Shown here: positions 19,760 through 28,747 of the stretch, piece by piece
How positions within the stretch are numbered: position 1 is the stretch's first letter
How the letters are laid out: the number at the start of each line of letters is the position of its first letter
NCBI RefSeq assembly: GCF_000344685.1
Contig: NW_006920419.1
Span: forward strand, 1,494,262 to 1,523,008
Reading direction: 5' to 3'
Source: Gloeophyllum trabeum ATCC 11539
Taxonomy: Eukaryota; Basidiomycota; Agaricomycetes; Gloeophyllales; Gloeophyllaceae
Length of the DNA: 28,747 nucleotides
The notes under the pieces: model-generated
What the model was told of the DNA's origin: nothing
The model's input: the letters and a program-made list of their open reading frames with translations, nothing else
Databases searched by the model: none
Program-made: the position numbers and the translations under genes

Positions 19760-22599
19760 GCATGTGGAGGAGACACCCGCACTTAATGCTCGACCAATGG
19801 ATGCACGGGCACTTCCGCAACTCCTTCCAACGATGCTGCACTTCAGCCGTTTCCGCCACAACTTCCCCGCAGACCCTTGCGCCCTAAGCGCAAGCCTTAC
19901 AATGACAGAAACGATCCCCCCGTCGAGGAATCCGACATAAATGGCTCCGACGTACTGAGACGGCCAGGCTAGAAGATAATGTTGGAAATGACACGACGCG
20001 ATAATCTACTCGGGACAAGTACACGCCGTGCTGCAGTTCTAGCGGCAAAGGTGCCAACTCAGCCACGCATTAATATTCTGAAGCACGCTCTTGACGTTGC
20101 ATACAGTACTCTGAACCACACATCGCAGTGTAGGTCATGCCTTAGTGCATCCCGCCATCCGTCCATGCTAGGTCACACCGGTAGATTATATGTCGGACGT
20201 GTTATCGCTTTGCGTTGCCCCTTCTTCTATATTACTCCTCGCTTCTGATTTATTGTTTTTATTTCTGGCTCTCCGTTTGTGTCTGTTAGTCCTGTTGCTT
20301 CAACTCAATCTACTCTCGTCGATGCTATGTATCTTAGTCAGACATTTCTCAGTGAAGTTTGACTCACCCTCGGCAGTTGCACGGGCACTCTCGCACGCTA
20401 AACAAAGTTGCTATCTAGGAGCGCAAGCGCAAATTGACATGCATACGCCATCGGCAGAGAAAACCATGCAAACATGCATCGACTGAAATTTTCAAAATTG
20501 CTGTATACATTGTGTCTCACTTATTCGCATACGCTGACATTCTAAATCTATGGTACCCTTTCACCGGCTCTCACATATCGTCTTCCTCTTCTGGTGTTGC
20601 CATCTAGGTACCCAGGAGGACCAGACCGGTGATCGACGTAGCGTAGGACTCCTGTTTGACTCGGCTGCCGATTCGCTCACGCTACCGGAGGGACGCCCGG
20701 TCTACATAGATGGGTAGGAAGATCTATAACAGATCCTCCATGCGGATGAAGCGGGAACCTTGATGTGTGCACAGGACTCGCAGACCAGGAGGAGACAAGA
20801 TTAAACCCATATTCACGTGAGGGGCGGATGGCCCCGGGGCACTTGGAGCCATGGAGAATGTGGAAAGAAACAGCGCACCGAAGTTATATCATATCCGTCC
20901 GTCGCGCAAAAGCGCTGATGGCTCCCAACAGAGAGCAGGTGAGGCAGCCGTGGCTGTGGCCGTCGTGTCCTAGTCCACAGCACACGTACTGCGCGCAGTA
21001 GTTCCCGAAGACCGAGCGGATGACAGACGAGCATGACGACAGAGGAGGGGGGTGGAAAGGGAGAGAACGCGGCCAGAAAGAAGTCACTAGGCACGGAGAA
21101 TGTTGAAGTATGCTGGACGGGAGCTGGACACTTGGATGTACTCACTAGCATGAGACATAAGTGCGGATGGCGCAGTAAAAGCCCGGTCAGAAGGAGATAC
21201 TAGTAGGCGACGAGTTCGGTTGAGCTTGGACCTATCTAGCGAGAGGCGTACAACCGCCCATGCGAGTGGTCATGCCCAACGCAGAGAGACCGGACGAGGC
21301 GAGGGCGGTCGGTGCGGACGAAGGCACGCCCAAGATGACGAACGCGGTAGGCCAAGTAGCCTGTCGAGCTCTGCCGCAGCGTAGTACCCCTCCTTGAGTC
21401 GGCCGACGAGTTGGTAGCCCTGTTGGCACCCAGACGCCTAGGCTTGCCGCAGAGACAACGACTGACATCCCGTGTCGATCGGCAGGGAAATCAGTAATGG
21501 ACCCGCTGTTCAGTTGAGATAGACAACGAAGAGGAACTTTGTTGCGTCTTTGGGGCACTGAGACACAGAAACATCAGACGTACGATGTGGTACCGAGGGG
21601 CCAAGACGATGTCAAATTCAAAGTAACGTATCTCCAAAGGAAGCTGAGCTGAGCGAACCGTAACGGAGAGCAGGACCTGGGTATACACGGAGGATGCCAT
21701 AGGTCGAAGAAAGACATGCAGCGCATCGAATATGTCTCTGGCAGCTTCTCCATGCACTCTGATAATACGCGATCGACGAGGGAGCGAGGCTGCCATCGAC
21801 ATCGCCGTCCCAATCCATAGTCATCTGCCTCCGGACCGTATTGCTGCCAGATAGATTTTTGAGTCCCGACTGCCATGTACTGCAGTTTTCGAGGAGCAGG
21901 TTTGGGAAGAGGGAGGCCGCGCGAAGATAAGCGTGACACCACATCAGGCACGGGTCAGAGAGGAGGGATGGCGGCACGGGCCTCGTGAAGCAGGAGTGGC
22001 ACGCTGGGACGTACTTGCCTCGACACGTACGGGTCAGCGAAAGCACAGTCAGAAAGAATGCAACGGCGGACGGCGAGTCGGCTGGACTACCCAGCGACGA
22101 CAACCGCTTATCGAGCGGTCCTGCCGAAATCACGGAAGGACGACACCAGGGCGGCCGGTGCAGTCAAAGCTTAGAGTGCCCCTCGCGAGCGCTGCATACG
22201 TAGTCGTAGTGCTCGTCTTTGAGTCGAACGGCGACTAACTAGATATTACGAGTCCTGAGGTACGAAGGTCGAGTCCTTATTGAGTCCTTACGCGCAAAAT
22301 ATGCCGAACGTTGTACCCCGTGAGAACCTTTTGTGCCGAGAAGTCGTGGGAGTTATATTTTGCATTGTAGACTACACTTCATCAAACTCTTCTGCTCCAC
22401 AGTAGGCGCAAGCAGGCCAGGGAATACGAGTACACGACTGCTCCGAGCGTCGGAGCAGCCTGAGCAATATATTCGAGGTATCACGGACCGTGTACAATAC
22501 ATAGCATGTTACAAGCATTAAGTGTAATCAGGGTGGCAGTAGGGTGGGCGCTCGATGAACGGTTCCTTTACCTGTCCTTTCGCGGTGGCACACTGACTC
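19760..22599. other. Gene-poor stretch upstream of FunK1-3
   Basis: No convincing gene was found. Minus-strand open frames at 20813-21151, 21232-21558 and 21618-22133 have no recognisable family. A GHDGHSHG string near 20960 recalls zinc-transporter loops but has no supporting context. I saw no terminal repeats marking a transposon. Confidence 0.4.
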
Positions 22600-22762
22600 C
22601 CCAATGACGAGGACGAGGACCTTCGTGGAGAGCAGAGTAGGTTTGGAGCAGGAAGAGACAAGCCGCAGTCACGCGTAAGGGTGGCTGTGGCTGTGGCCGA
22701 ATATAACGTTCGTTCGTTTTTGACCGGTACTCTATCATACAGTCTCGCACCGCTCACGATCC

Positions 22763-23215
22763 TCAATCGTGCCCGATTATCCCCTCCCGGCCCCGCATCG
22801 GCTCAGAACACCTTCCACAGACTATGTGGTTCGTTGCCTCAAGTTTACAGAAATCTTCGATATTGTCATCGCGTCCACGACGGACCAATATTGGTGATGC
22901 CATTGAAGTACCGCCCAATAGTCTTTCATGAATGATCCATGTTATAGTATGCGCAGCCTCCACCCTCGATGGGGTGTCGATATTCTCTTCCCTTGGCTAG
23001 CTTGCTCTTCGACTCCCCTTTGCTGGATGTTCGTCAATTTGCTCCCCCAAGCGGTGGGATGTGTGAGTGAGTGTTGTGTCTGCCCGCTAACGTCACCACG
23101 TTGAAATATCTGACGGTGCATGGCGAGTGCTCCTTCCTTGGACTTTCTTGTATCGTTTGACCGTTCGTCCGTTTAAGACTAAATTCGTCACGATCTCGCC
23201 TCACCCGAGATCTAC
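22763..23215 (-). pseudogene. Gene Y relic, copy 2
   Basis: The segment 22912-22763 (50 codons to TGA) begins GTSMASPILVRRG and ends GIIGHD, matching copy 1 of gene Y with in-frame length changes. Upstream peptides EIVTNLVLNGRTVKRY and HRLGEQIDEHPAKG are better preserved than in copy 1, but they lie in separate frames and are interrupted by stops. About 70 bp present in copy 1 just upstream of the last exon, including its likely intron acceptor, is missing here. Only the first CX2C pair (CGRC) remains. Function unknown. Confidence 0.4.
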
Positions 23216-23519
23216 CCGGGCCTTGCTCTTTGTCACGCGGTTCGTCGCCTCAGTCCCCAGAGTACTCAGAGTGATGTGCATAGTGTTGCCGCGATGTTCA
23301 CGACGGAGTGATGATCCCTGGCAAGTGTCCACTCTGACAGTCCAGTCCGTACAAAGCTGGGCAAATCTTCACATTCGTGTTACACGGCGAATCTCAGGAC
23401 CACGCGAAGCACATCGATCGCTTACCGATATCTCAGTTCTATTCACTGGGCCATGTGACTGATTGCCATCTCTTGCAAAGCCGGGTGCTCGCTCCCACCA
23501 CGTGGTTCCGGTCTCCCTC

Positions 23520-23526
23520 TATAAAA
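23520..23526 (+). promoter_or_regulatory. TATA-box-like element, duplicate of 6723-6730
   Basis: TATAAAA is followed by CACGGGTG in the same context as in copy 1 of block D. No conserved reading frame follows. Confidence 0.25.
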
Positions 23527-23987
23527 CACGGGTGCGCAGGGAAGGACTATGGTATGGATTTTTTCCCGTGGTAGACGCCATCACTGCAACGCCGGTACGC
23601 GGTGCGCAACTCCGGACATTATCTATCCCGACATAACCTGTGAAGTTGGCTATATACAGAGCGGAGAGAGGTTCGAACGTCGAGAGTCGTTGGGACGTCC
23701 GCTGCTCTTTGACACGAGGCGGATACCTCCTGGTCCATCCGCCGCAAACGAAGCAAGTACGTTCCATTGGTGTTTGGGGTGCGTACTACTGACACTCATA
23801 TTTACACCATGATAGAGCAAACTATTTGTATCAGCCTCATACATGACCTGAAGAGAAACATGCCCGAACAACTCTATACATCCCAGAACATGAGTATGAC
23901 GTGAAAGAACAAGCCAGGAGCAGCAGCGCGCAACACAAGTACGTCCATATCATATCTTACACCCTCGACGATCCTCGCACCGCCTCA

Positions 23988-24837
23988 TCAGTCAAGGTGC
24001 GCGTCCACTTCGTCGTTTGACCACAGGCTGATGTTGCCAAATGCGCCGAGTATACCGTGTAAGGGATGGGCAGGCTGGGCAAAGTCGAAAGGGGCCATCG
24101 ACGTCATCGACGCGTCGTGGATGTCGATGTCACCGACGTCGTCAGCTTCATGGGGTAAGTCGACATCCATCGGCTCCTCGTCGACGTGGTCAAGTCCTGC
24201 GAGAATCGACACCGGCATGCCAGCAGGACCCTCGGCCACCTCGCACTCCATAGGGTCTACCGTTCCATGGAACGAGATGTCCATAGCCGACCCATCGGCG
24301 AACTCGACCTCTTCGACGACGCGTCGCGGACGCCGAATCTGGTCCTTCCAGTCCTGGTCCATGTGGTCCACCAGCCGGTCCTCCTCGTCTGAATCCCTCC
24401 GCCTCCTCCTCCTCGAACGCCTCCTGAGCCAGGAACTGGGCAAATGCGTTTGCGTACACCGCCTGGTAGGCGTCGTGCTCGAGCGCCCACATGTTGCCCA
24501 TGCGCGGCTTGAGCGCGCCGTCACCTTCGATGTGCGAGAGCTCGATGCCTCGTTCTTCCAGGTCGGACTCGAGGTTCTCCCGGGCGAGGATTTGGGCGTA
24601 GGCGCGCGCGAGGACTTCGGTGTAGATTTCGCGCTCGAAGTCGTCGCGCGGGGCTCGCCCATCTCGATGGCGAGGCCGGCGAAGGAATCCGCCGGTGGCC
24701 CTCGGGCCTCCGTCGGTTGCAGGTGCTCCCTGCTCATTATATGTAGTATCTTGTACGGGATGCTGCATGTGATGTGCTGGTAGCGGCAGCTTCTGCTCGG
24801 AAGATTCGGTTTCGACCTGTGGACCGGGCGAAGCCAA
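23988..24837 (-). pseudogene. X-C: 5'-truncated, frameshifted copy of gene X
   Basis: This matches the last part of X-B exon 3, from the S/T-P and KVEPSE region (24837) to the stop at 23988. Exons 1 and 2 and the first part of exon 3 are absent; the next sequence belongs to the R repeat region. Relative to X-B there is a 5-base loss near 24726-24730, a one-base loss near 24656-24663 (a C run) and a one-base gain near 24391-24400 (CCC for CC). Each shifts the frame, so no single frame covers it. The acidic C-terminus (PMDVD, DIDIHDAS, GAFGNISLWS) is still clear. The SUMO-type VKVE has changed. Confidence 0.85.
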
Positions 24838-24887
24838 TGGAGCATGTCGAACTTGACGATTTTGTTAATCTGAGATAGTGTTCGGGA

Positions 24888-25045
24888 CTGCTGCTGGTCA
24901 ATGCTCGTTTTCTGATCCTGACCGACCCACAATAACTTGTCATACGAGCTGATGCATTTCGCGGCATGAGCAGGCGAGAGAACCAACCCCAGGTGTGGAC
25001 TTCGACTGTCCCAGCCAAATCGTTGTCCACTCTGGCTTTCCTACG
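24888..25045. repeat. Dispersed repeat R, copy 2 (matches 4660-4805)
   Basis: Same orientation as copy 1, but on the right of block D instead of the left, and without the GTCACG palindrome. It directly follows the truncated end of X-C, so it may mark a recombination joint. Confidence 0.7.
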
Positions 25046-26490
25046 CGAAGCCTGCTGAGCCTTCCATCACTTAGAGCAAGATAGTATACATTTCTCACAT
25101 TATACTCCTGGTTGTCTTCCTGCATCGCATGTCTAACAGAAGCCGGAAATTTACGGTCAAGTGGGTCTCACACTTCGCGTTTGTTGCGTTCTATTTACTG
25201 GCCGGAAGCGAAGGTGACACTCCGTGCGTCTCAAGCTTGGGTTCTCTGCTGATGGAATCGTCTCGCCGGGTGTACCTATCGATGGTGGACGCATTATGGC
25301 CTATTCTCGATCAGGTGGCACTTGCTCACCACGCCAAGTACACGCTGCTTGGATGCAAAGTGTCGTTCGCTAATCGCCGTACACCCCCCAGAATCCCGTT
25401 ACGCTCCGAATAGTCTTGGGATTGTCCCTCGCCCTCTTATTTCATGTTACTCTGTGCAGGCTTCGTTAGAGTCGCTCGCTCATCTCTGCCGTGGTTTAAA
25501 TGACGTGAGCACCGCGGGCTTCAATCACCTTGGACACATATCAATTCTCCTGGCTTCAAATCTGCTTGTTTTGGCTTCCGCTGCCCCTAGACCATGCCCA
25601 TGGCCGAGCGACTCTCCATGGATGTTGCGGCAATTCCGAATTCAAAACTCATGAAGACGGTAACGTCAGGTGGATACAACAGGCAGAGGTAAAGTATATT
25701 ATCAGAACGACCATAGCGAGGCCGAGAGAAGGAAGAACTGATTCAACTTTTCCGCTTTCGGCGCCCTTCTCAACTTATCAAATCAAGAGGCTCGTGGCAT
25801 AGATGGCTGCCTCGGAGGGGGACTCACCAAGCTCCTGACTTCTTCATTCGCGTCATTGGTCCCGTTTCTGCCGTTTCTGCCGTTTCTGCCAATTTGGACG
25901 TGGATCCAAGAGCCAACAATGCATTAAGTCCATCCTTACTTACAGTGCCTCCCCAGCTTTACTCTTTTTCCCCGCGGCTTCTTGGGCGATCTTCCTATAT
26001 CCAGCATTCGGCTACACGTAGAGTAGTCCAGGGTTCAGTAAGCCCACTCAAGACTGGATGAATTATTCCCATGCCTTTCTCGTGCATAATCGCGTCCATT
26101 GGATATAATTACTGTTGTCTTACCCTAATTAGCAGATCTATGTTCCAGTCCCAGGTTGTACGGATCCTTACAATTCATCTGAACCATGTAGTTCAAACAG
26201 CCGCTTGCTCACTGAGTATCATATTCTTCACACCGACGACCTTTCTAGACTGCATGCTTATGTTCCCTCCTTGTGTATCCTCTGATCATGACCCTTCTAC
26301 GGGAAATACACAATGGGTGCCTGCTCTATCCGTCTGTTTTTTTTCCCTTGCTGAGCAACTTATTTAATGCGTGTGAAATATTCGGGGGGAGATTATGCCT
26401 TTGTCCATACCCCTTATATATTGCAGTCAACTAGATATTGCGGCGAGGAATGACTATACAACAATATGATAGCTAGTAGGACGCTGCTAG
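25046..26490. other. Intergenic stretch, no gene seen
   Basis: Only short open frames with no recognisable product are present (the longest is 110 codons at 25322-25654). Composition becomes AT-richer towards 26.4 kb. A small tandem repeat at 25862-25889 is listed separately. Confidence 0.4.
25862..25889. repeat. Short tandem repeat, three 9-bp units
   Basis: Three consecutive copies of CCGTTTCTG. It is a minor minisatellite-like repeat with no evident role. Confidence 0.8.
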
Positions 26491-26497
26491 GACACTC

Positions 26498-26548
26498 TCA
26501 CCTGCGTGACAGTTCGTCCCTGTCATGCTGTGACTTACAGGGCGTGAC
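26498..26548. promoter_or_regulatory. TCAC/GCGTGAC half-sites upstream of FunK1-4
   Basis: TCACCTGCGTGAC (26498-26510) keeps one full GCGTGA arm and a TCAC half. A second GCGTGAC lies at 26542-26548. The first centre is about 263 bp before the FunK1-4 ATG, in line with the elements at FunK1-1 and FunK1-3. Confidence 0.4.
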
Positions 26549-26766
26549 TAAGTCGCAATGCGTGCTAAATTTGGTAACTCCCTTGTTCCTTCGCCACCAG
26601 GTCCAACGAGCCACATCAGTGTACAAACAAGGATTTAAACCGTAGCCAAATAGTACCACCATAAAGCAAACTATGGGAACATTTAAGCGTGTGGTTCAAC
26701 ATCGTCCGGACGTAAGTCTTGCCACATTCTCTCCTACTTGCGACTCACGATATTGCTCTCCTTGCT

Positions 26767-28266
26767 ATGGGCTCTCGTCAAATTACACCGGGCGACATGG
26801 GTCCCCCTGCTGCTGCTGAAACGTCTCTGCTTGCCCGTGGACCAACTCCGGCCCCTAACGCTCGCGGTGATGACAAAACTCCTCGCACTGACCGTGCTGA
26901 TGTCCCTGCTGTCAAATACGAATCTGACCCCGCTGGTCGAAACGCTATTCGCCACTATAATCGGGTTGATAAACCCGCAACATCTGCTTCTATTGCCTCT
27001 GGGGGCAATGGTTATCTTCAATCTCGAATGATGCATGCAAACGTACCTCTCAATCAGTCCGAGCACCGCCGCATCGCAGGAATAGAAGGGAGCGATCATC
27101 TGTACGGCCCTCTTCCACTAAAGTACTTTCTATACGAGGGCTGTTTCCCTGGGCACCGCTTTGCCGCCATGAAGTCGGTCATGAAGAAGTCTTTCCAGGA
27201 TATGCTCAACGGTGTCAGGCCGGGCTTGCGATCATCCGGTAAACTGTGTGAGAGGTCTATGTACGACCCACTGGTAAGTCATGCTTGGGTTCCATCTGCA
27301 CCTATATCGACCGCTATCATAGGTTGAGTGCTTTACTTCTATTACCAACAAAGCAGTTCCAAAGAGTGTGTTGCCCATCGAATTCCGCAACATTGCCGAT
27401 ACTCGACCTGCAGAAATGCAAGGTGGGTATCGATCCACGCCCGATATTTGCATATTACGGAGGCTGTCTGAGTCCGACGACGAGGGCGAGAGTGTGGTCA
27501 ACTCGAAGAAAATGTCAGGAAAGGTGAAGACGAAAGGCGAAGCGAAGGGCAAAGGGAAAGAGAAGGAATCGAGGCGCCCCAAGCCTCCGAGAACTCAGGA
27601 GGAACTAGTGGACGACTACTGGGGCTGTGGGCTAGGATTTGTCGAAGTGAAGGCGTCGGAGAAGGCCGATCCCTTCTACCAGGAGGACCTGACTGCTAAC
27701 GAGGCTTCGCAGAGAACCGAGGAGCAGGTGGATACATGGAACCAAATTCAAGAATATGCCGCAATCGCTTTTCGCAACGTGCCACGTACATTCCTTCTCG
27801 CGATCGGTATCTTCGGTGACGTGGCTCGGCTTTTTCGATGGGACAGATCTTCCGTCATGGTTTCCCACTGCATTCGATACAAAGACGACCCGAAGCCACT
27901 GGTGGAGTTCATTATCGGACTTGCCAATTATGCCAACAGTGGGCTAGACACCTCCGCATGCATGCCCGTCGTGGACCCCGCCGAACGTACCTTGGTGGAA
28001 CGGTCGTATCAGGAGGCATTGAGGCTCGGTCTTTTTGAAGGGCCGTACAAAGGCCTGCGCGGAGGCTTGACGCTGCTCAGCGAAAGCAGCCGGATGACTA
28101 TACGGTCGAAGGAGGACGCGGGCGCTTTCCATACCGTTCTCACTTTGGGACGCCCCATATTTTGTAGTAAATCTATCGTGGGCCGAGGCACTCGCGTGTG
28201 GATCGCGAAGAAGGTGGGCAGCGGAGAGAAAGAGTTTCTCGTGGTCAAGGATCAGTGGGCAGATGA
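26767..28266 (+). pseudogene. FunK1-4: FunK1 kinase gene interrupted by an LTR element
   Basis: Exon 1 is 26767-27273 (169 codons). A 49 bp intron (GTAAGT..TAG) follows, and exon 2 starts at 27323. The ATG at 26767 is the first in frame; the frame extends upstream only from a TTG. The nuclease-like signature is intact: STPDIC, FVEVKAS and WNQIQEYA, with a K/E-rich linker (near 27505-27570) between the first two. FRWDRS and the kinase loop GRGTRV are present, as is the lysine in VVKDQW. At 28266, just after that lysine, homology stops and an LTR begins, so helix C, HRD and DPE are lost. The chimeric frame ends at 28294. If the element is removed the gene may continue beyond the window; that part cannot be seen. 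Confidence 0.85.
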
Positions 28267-28476
28267 TGTAGGAAAACGTCAGTACAGTATGTAGCTATCA
28301 CACACCGGGGCTAAGTGAACCCTCGTCGTATTGCGAACAGATACACGAGTACAGGAGTATTCCTTAGAGTAGAAGGTAGTAGTTGTCTGCTAAGCTACGT
28401 ATATCCAAACTTCCTTCTAAGTCGCGTCGCGACCAAACATACTCAAACACGCGCCACATGGGCGCTTCCCCTTACA
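28267..28476 (-). mobile_element. LTR (3' LTR) of a retrotransposon, minus orientation
   Basis: Read on the minus strand, the 210 bp segment starts TGTAAGGGG and ends TTTTCCTACA, that is TG..CA with imperfect inverted ends. It begins exactly where FunK1-4 homology ends. The five bases before it (GATGA, 28262-28266) are the predicted target-site duplication; the other side lies outside the window. Confidence 0.7.
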
Positions 28477-28487
28477 TCCTCCCCTCT
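28477..28487 (-). other. Polypurine tract of the LTR element
   Basis: On the minus strand AGAGGGGAGGA lies immediately 5' of the LTR start, the position where plus-strand priming occurs in Ty1/copia and Ty3/gypsy elements. Confidence 0.65.
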
Positions 28488-28747
28488 TAGAGCGAGGGCA
28501 CGGTAATCACTGGGGCCGAAGAGACAATCATATTCAACGAGTGTAGAGGTTGGGTATAATAGCACTAGGTGCTTGAATATTACAATGACCGCTCGGTCAT
28601 AATTATGCCATATTAAGCTAACGTCCGAGTAATCGGGAAAGCAACAAGAAAGCAATCGGAATGCGAGACAAGACGATAGCGATGACGATGATAATATACA
28701 GTCCGCGCGGGCGACCAAGAAACGGTAGCATACACCATGACGAGGAA
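28488..28747 (-). mobile_element. 3' internal part of the LTR retrotransposon, partial
   Basis: These 260 bases adjoin the polypurine tract and should be the 3' end of the internal region. A minus-strand open frame covers 28718-28443 but shows no recognisable protease, reverse transcriptase, RNase H or integrase motif, so the superfamily cannot be assigned. Confidence 0.5.

Larger units (their letters stand above)
22600..24837. repeat. Segmental duplication D, copy 2 (matches 5078-8035)
   Basis: It is collinear with copy 1 but lacks the MDM35-like segment and ends inside exon 3 of gene X. Copy 2 carries more damage than copy 1 (frameshifts in X-C), suggesting it is the non-functional partner. 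Confidence 0.8.

Noticed and set aside
20884..21087. His/Cys-rich minus-strand peptide with GHDGHSHG and CAQYVCC, reminiscent of a zinc transporter loop or a hydrophobin
   Set aside because: There are no membrane segments, no eight-cysteine hydrophobin pattern and no continuing homologous exon. The resemblance is confined to a few residues.
20500..22330. Possible unclassified transposon in the gene-poor stretch
   Set aside because: I found no terminal inverted repeats, LTR ends, target duplications or transposase-like motifs to support it.
23660..23690. GGTTCGAA strings resembling a tRNA T-loop (also near 13880)
   Set aside because: No matching acceptor stem, D-arm or anticodon arm around them.

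Overview
The window looks like a gene-family cluster from a basidiomycete fungus, most likely an Agaricomycete. The grounds are the many 45-66 bp GT..AG introns, moderately high GC in exons, and four copies of the fungal-type protein kinase family FunK1, which is expanded in mushroom-forming fungi. There are no rRNA or tRNA genes, no CRISPR array and no bacterial operon structure. Species cannot be named from the sequence alone.

Layout from left to right. A broken copy of an unrecognised acidic-protein family, called X here (X-A, minus, 1-1186), runs off the left edge. FunK1-1 follows (minus, 1765-4414, 829 aa). Next is a duplicated block (about 5078-8035) that holds a fragment of an MDM35/TRIAP1-like mitochondrial gene, the relic of an unknown gene called Y, and the 3' half of the intact X-B gene (minus, 7188-9314, 673 aa). 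FunK1-2 (plus, 10781-12960, 666 aa) is divergent from X-B. About 3.8 kb with no convincing gene follows, apart from one possible relic near 13.1-13.7 kb. Then comes FunK1-3 (minus, 16775-19505, 857 aa) and a gene-poor stretch to about 22.6 kb. A second, decayed copy of the duplicated block (22600-24837) carries Y again and a frameshifted, 5'-truncated X-C. The right end holds FunK1-4 (plus, from 26767), cut in mid-kinase by an LTR retrotransposon whose 210 bp LTR and polypurine tract are visible at 28267-28487.

The FunK1 models were rebuilt by comparing paralogues. The three complete copies share the same four-exon, three-intron structure, with an exon 3 of exactly 173 nt in each. Their proteins have an N-terminal region, then a domain with the signature of a RecB-like PD-(D/E)xK nuclease (PD ... 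ExK ... QxxxY), then a kinase domain (GxG loop, VxxKD, HRDxxxxN, and DPE in place of DFG), then a lysine/arginine-rich tail. FunK1-2 has lost most of the nuclease-like residues but keeps the kinase residues. Three of the four FunK1 starts have a TCACGC/GCGTGA inverted repeat or half-sites about 220-265 bp upstream, which suggests shared regulation.

The cluster shows birth and death of paired FunK1 and X genes. Intact copies sit beside copies killed by one stop codon, by frameshifts, by truncation or by transposon insertion. No biochemical pathway links the genes. Any FunK1-X partnership is inferred only from their repeated proximity.
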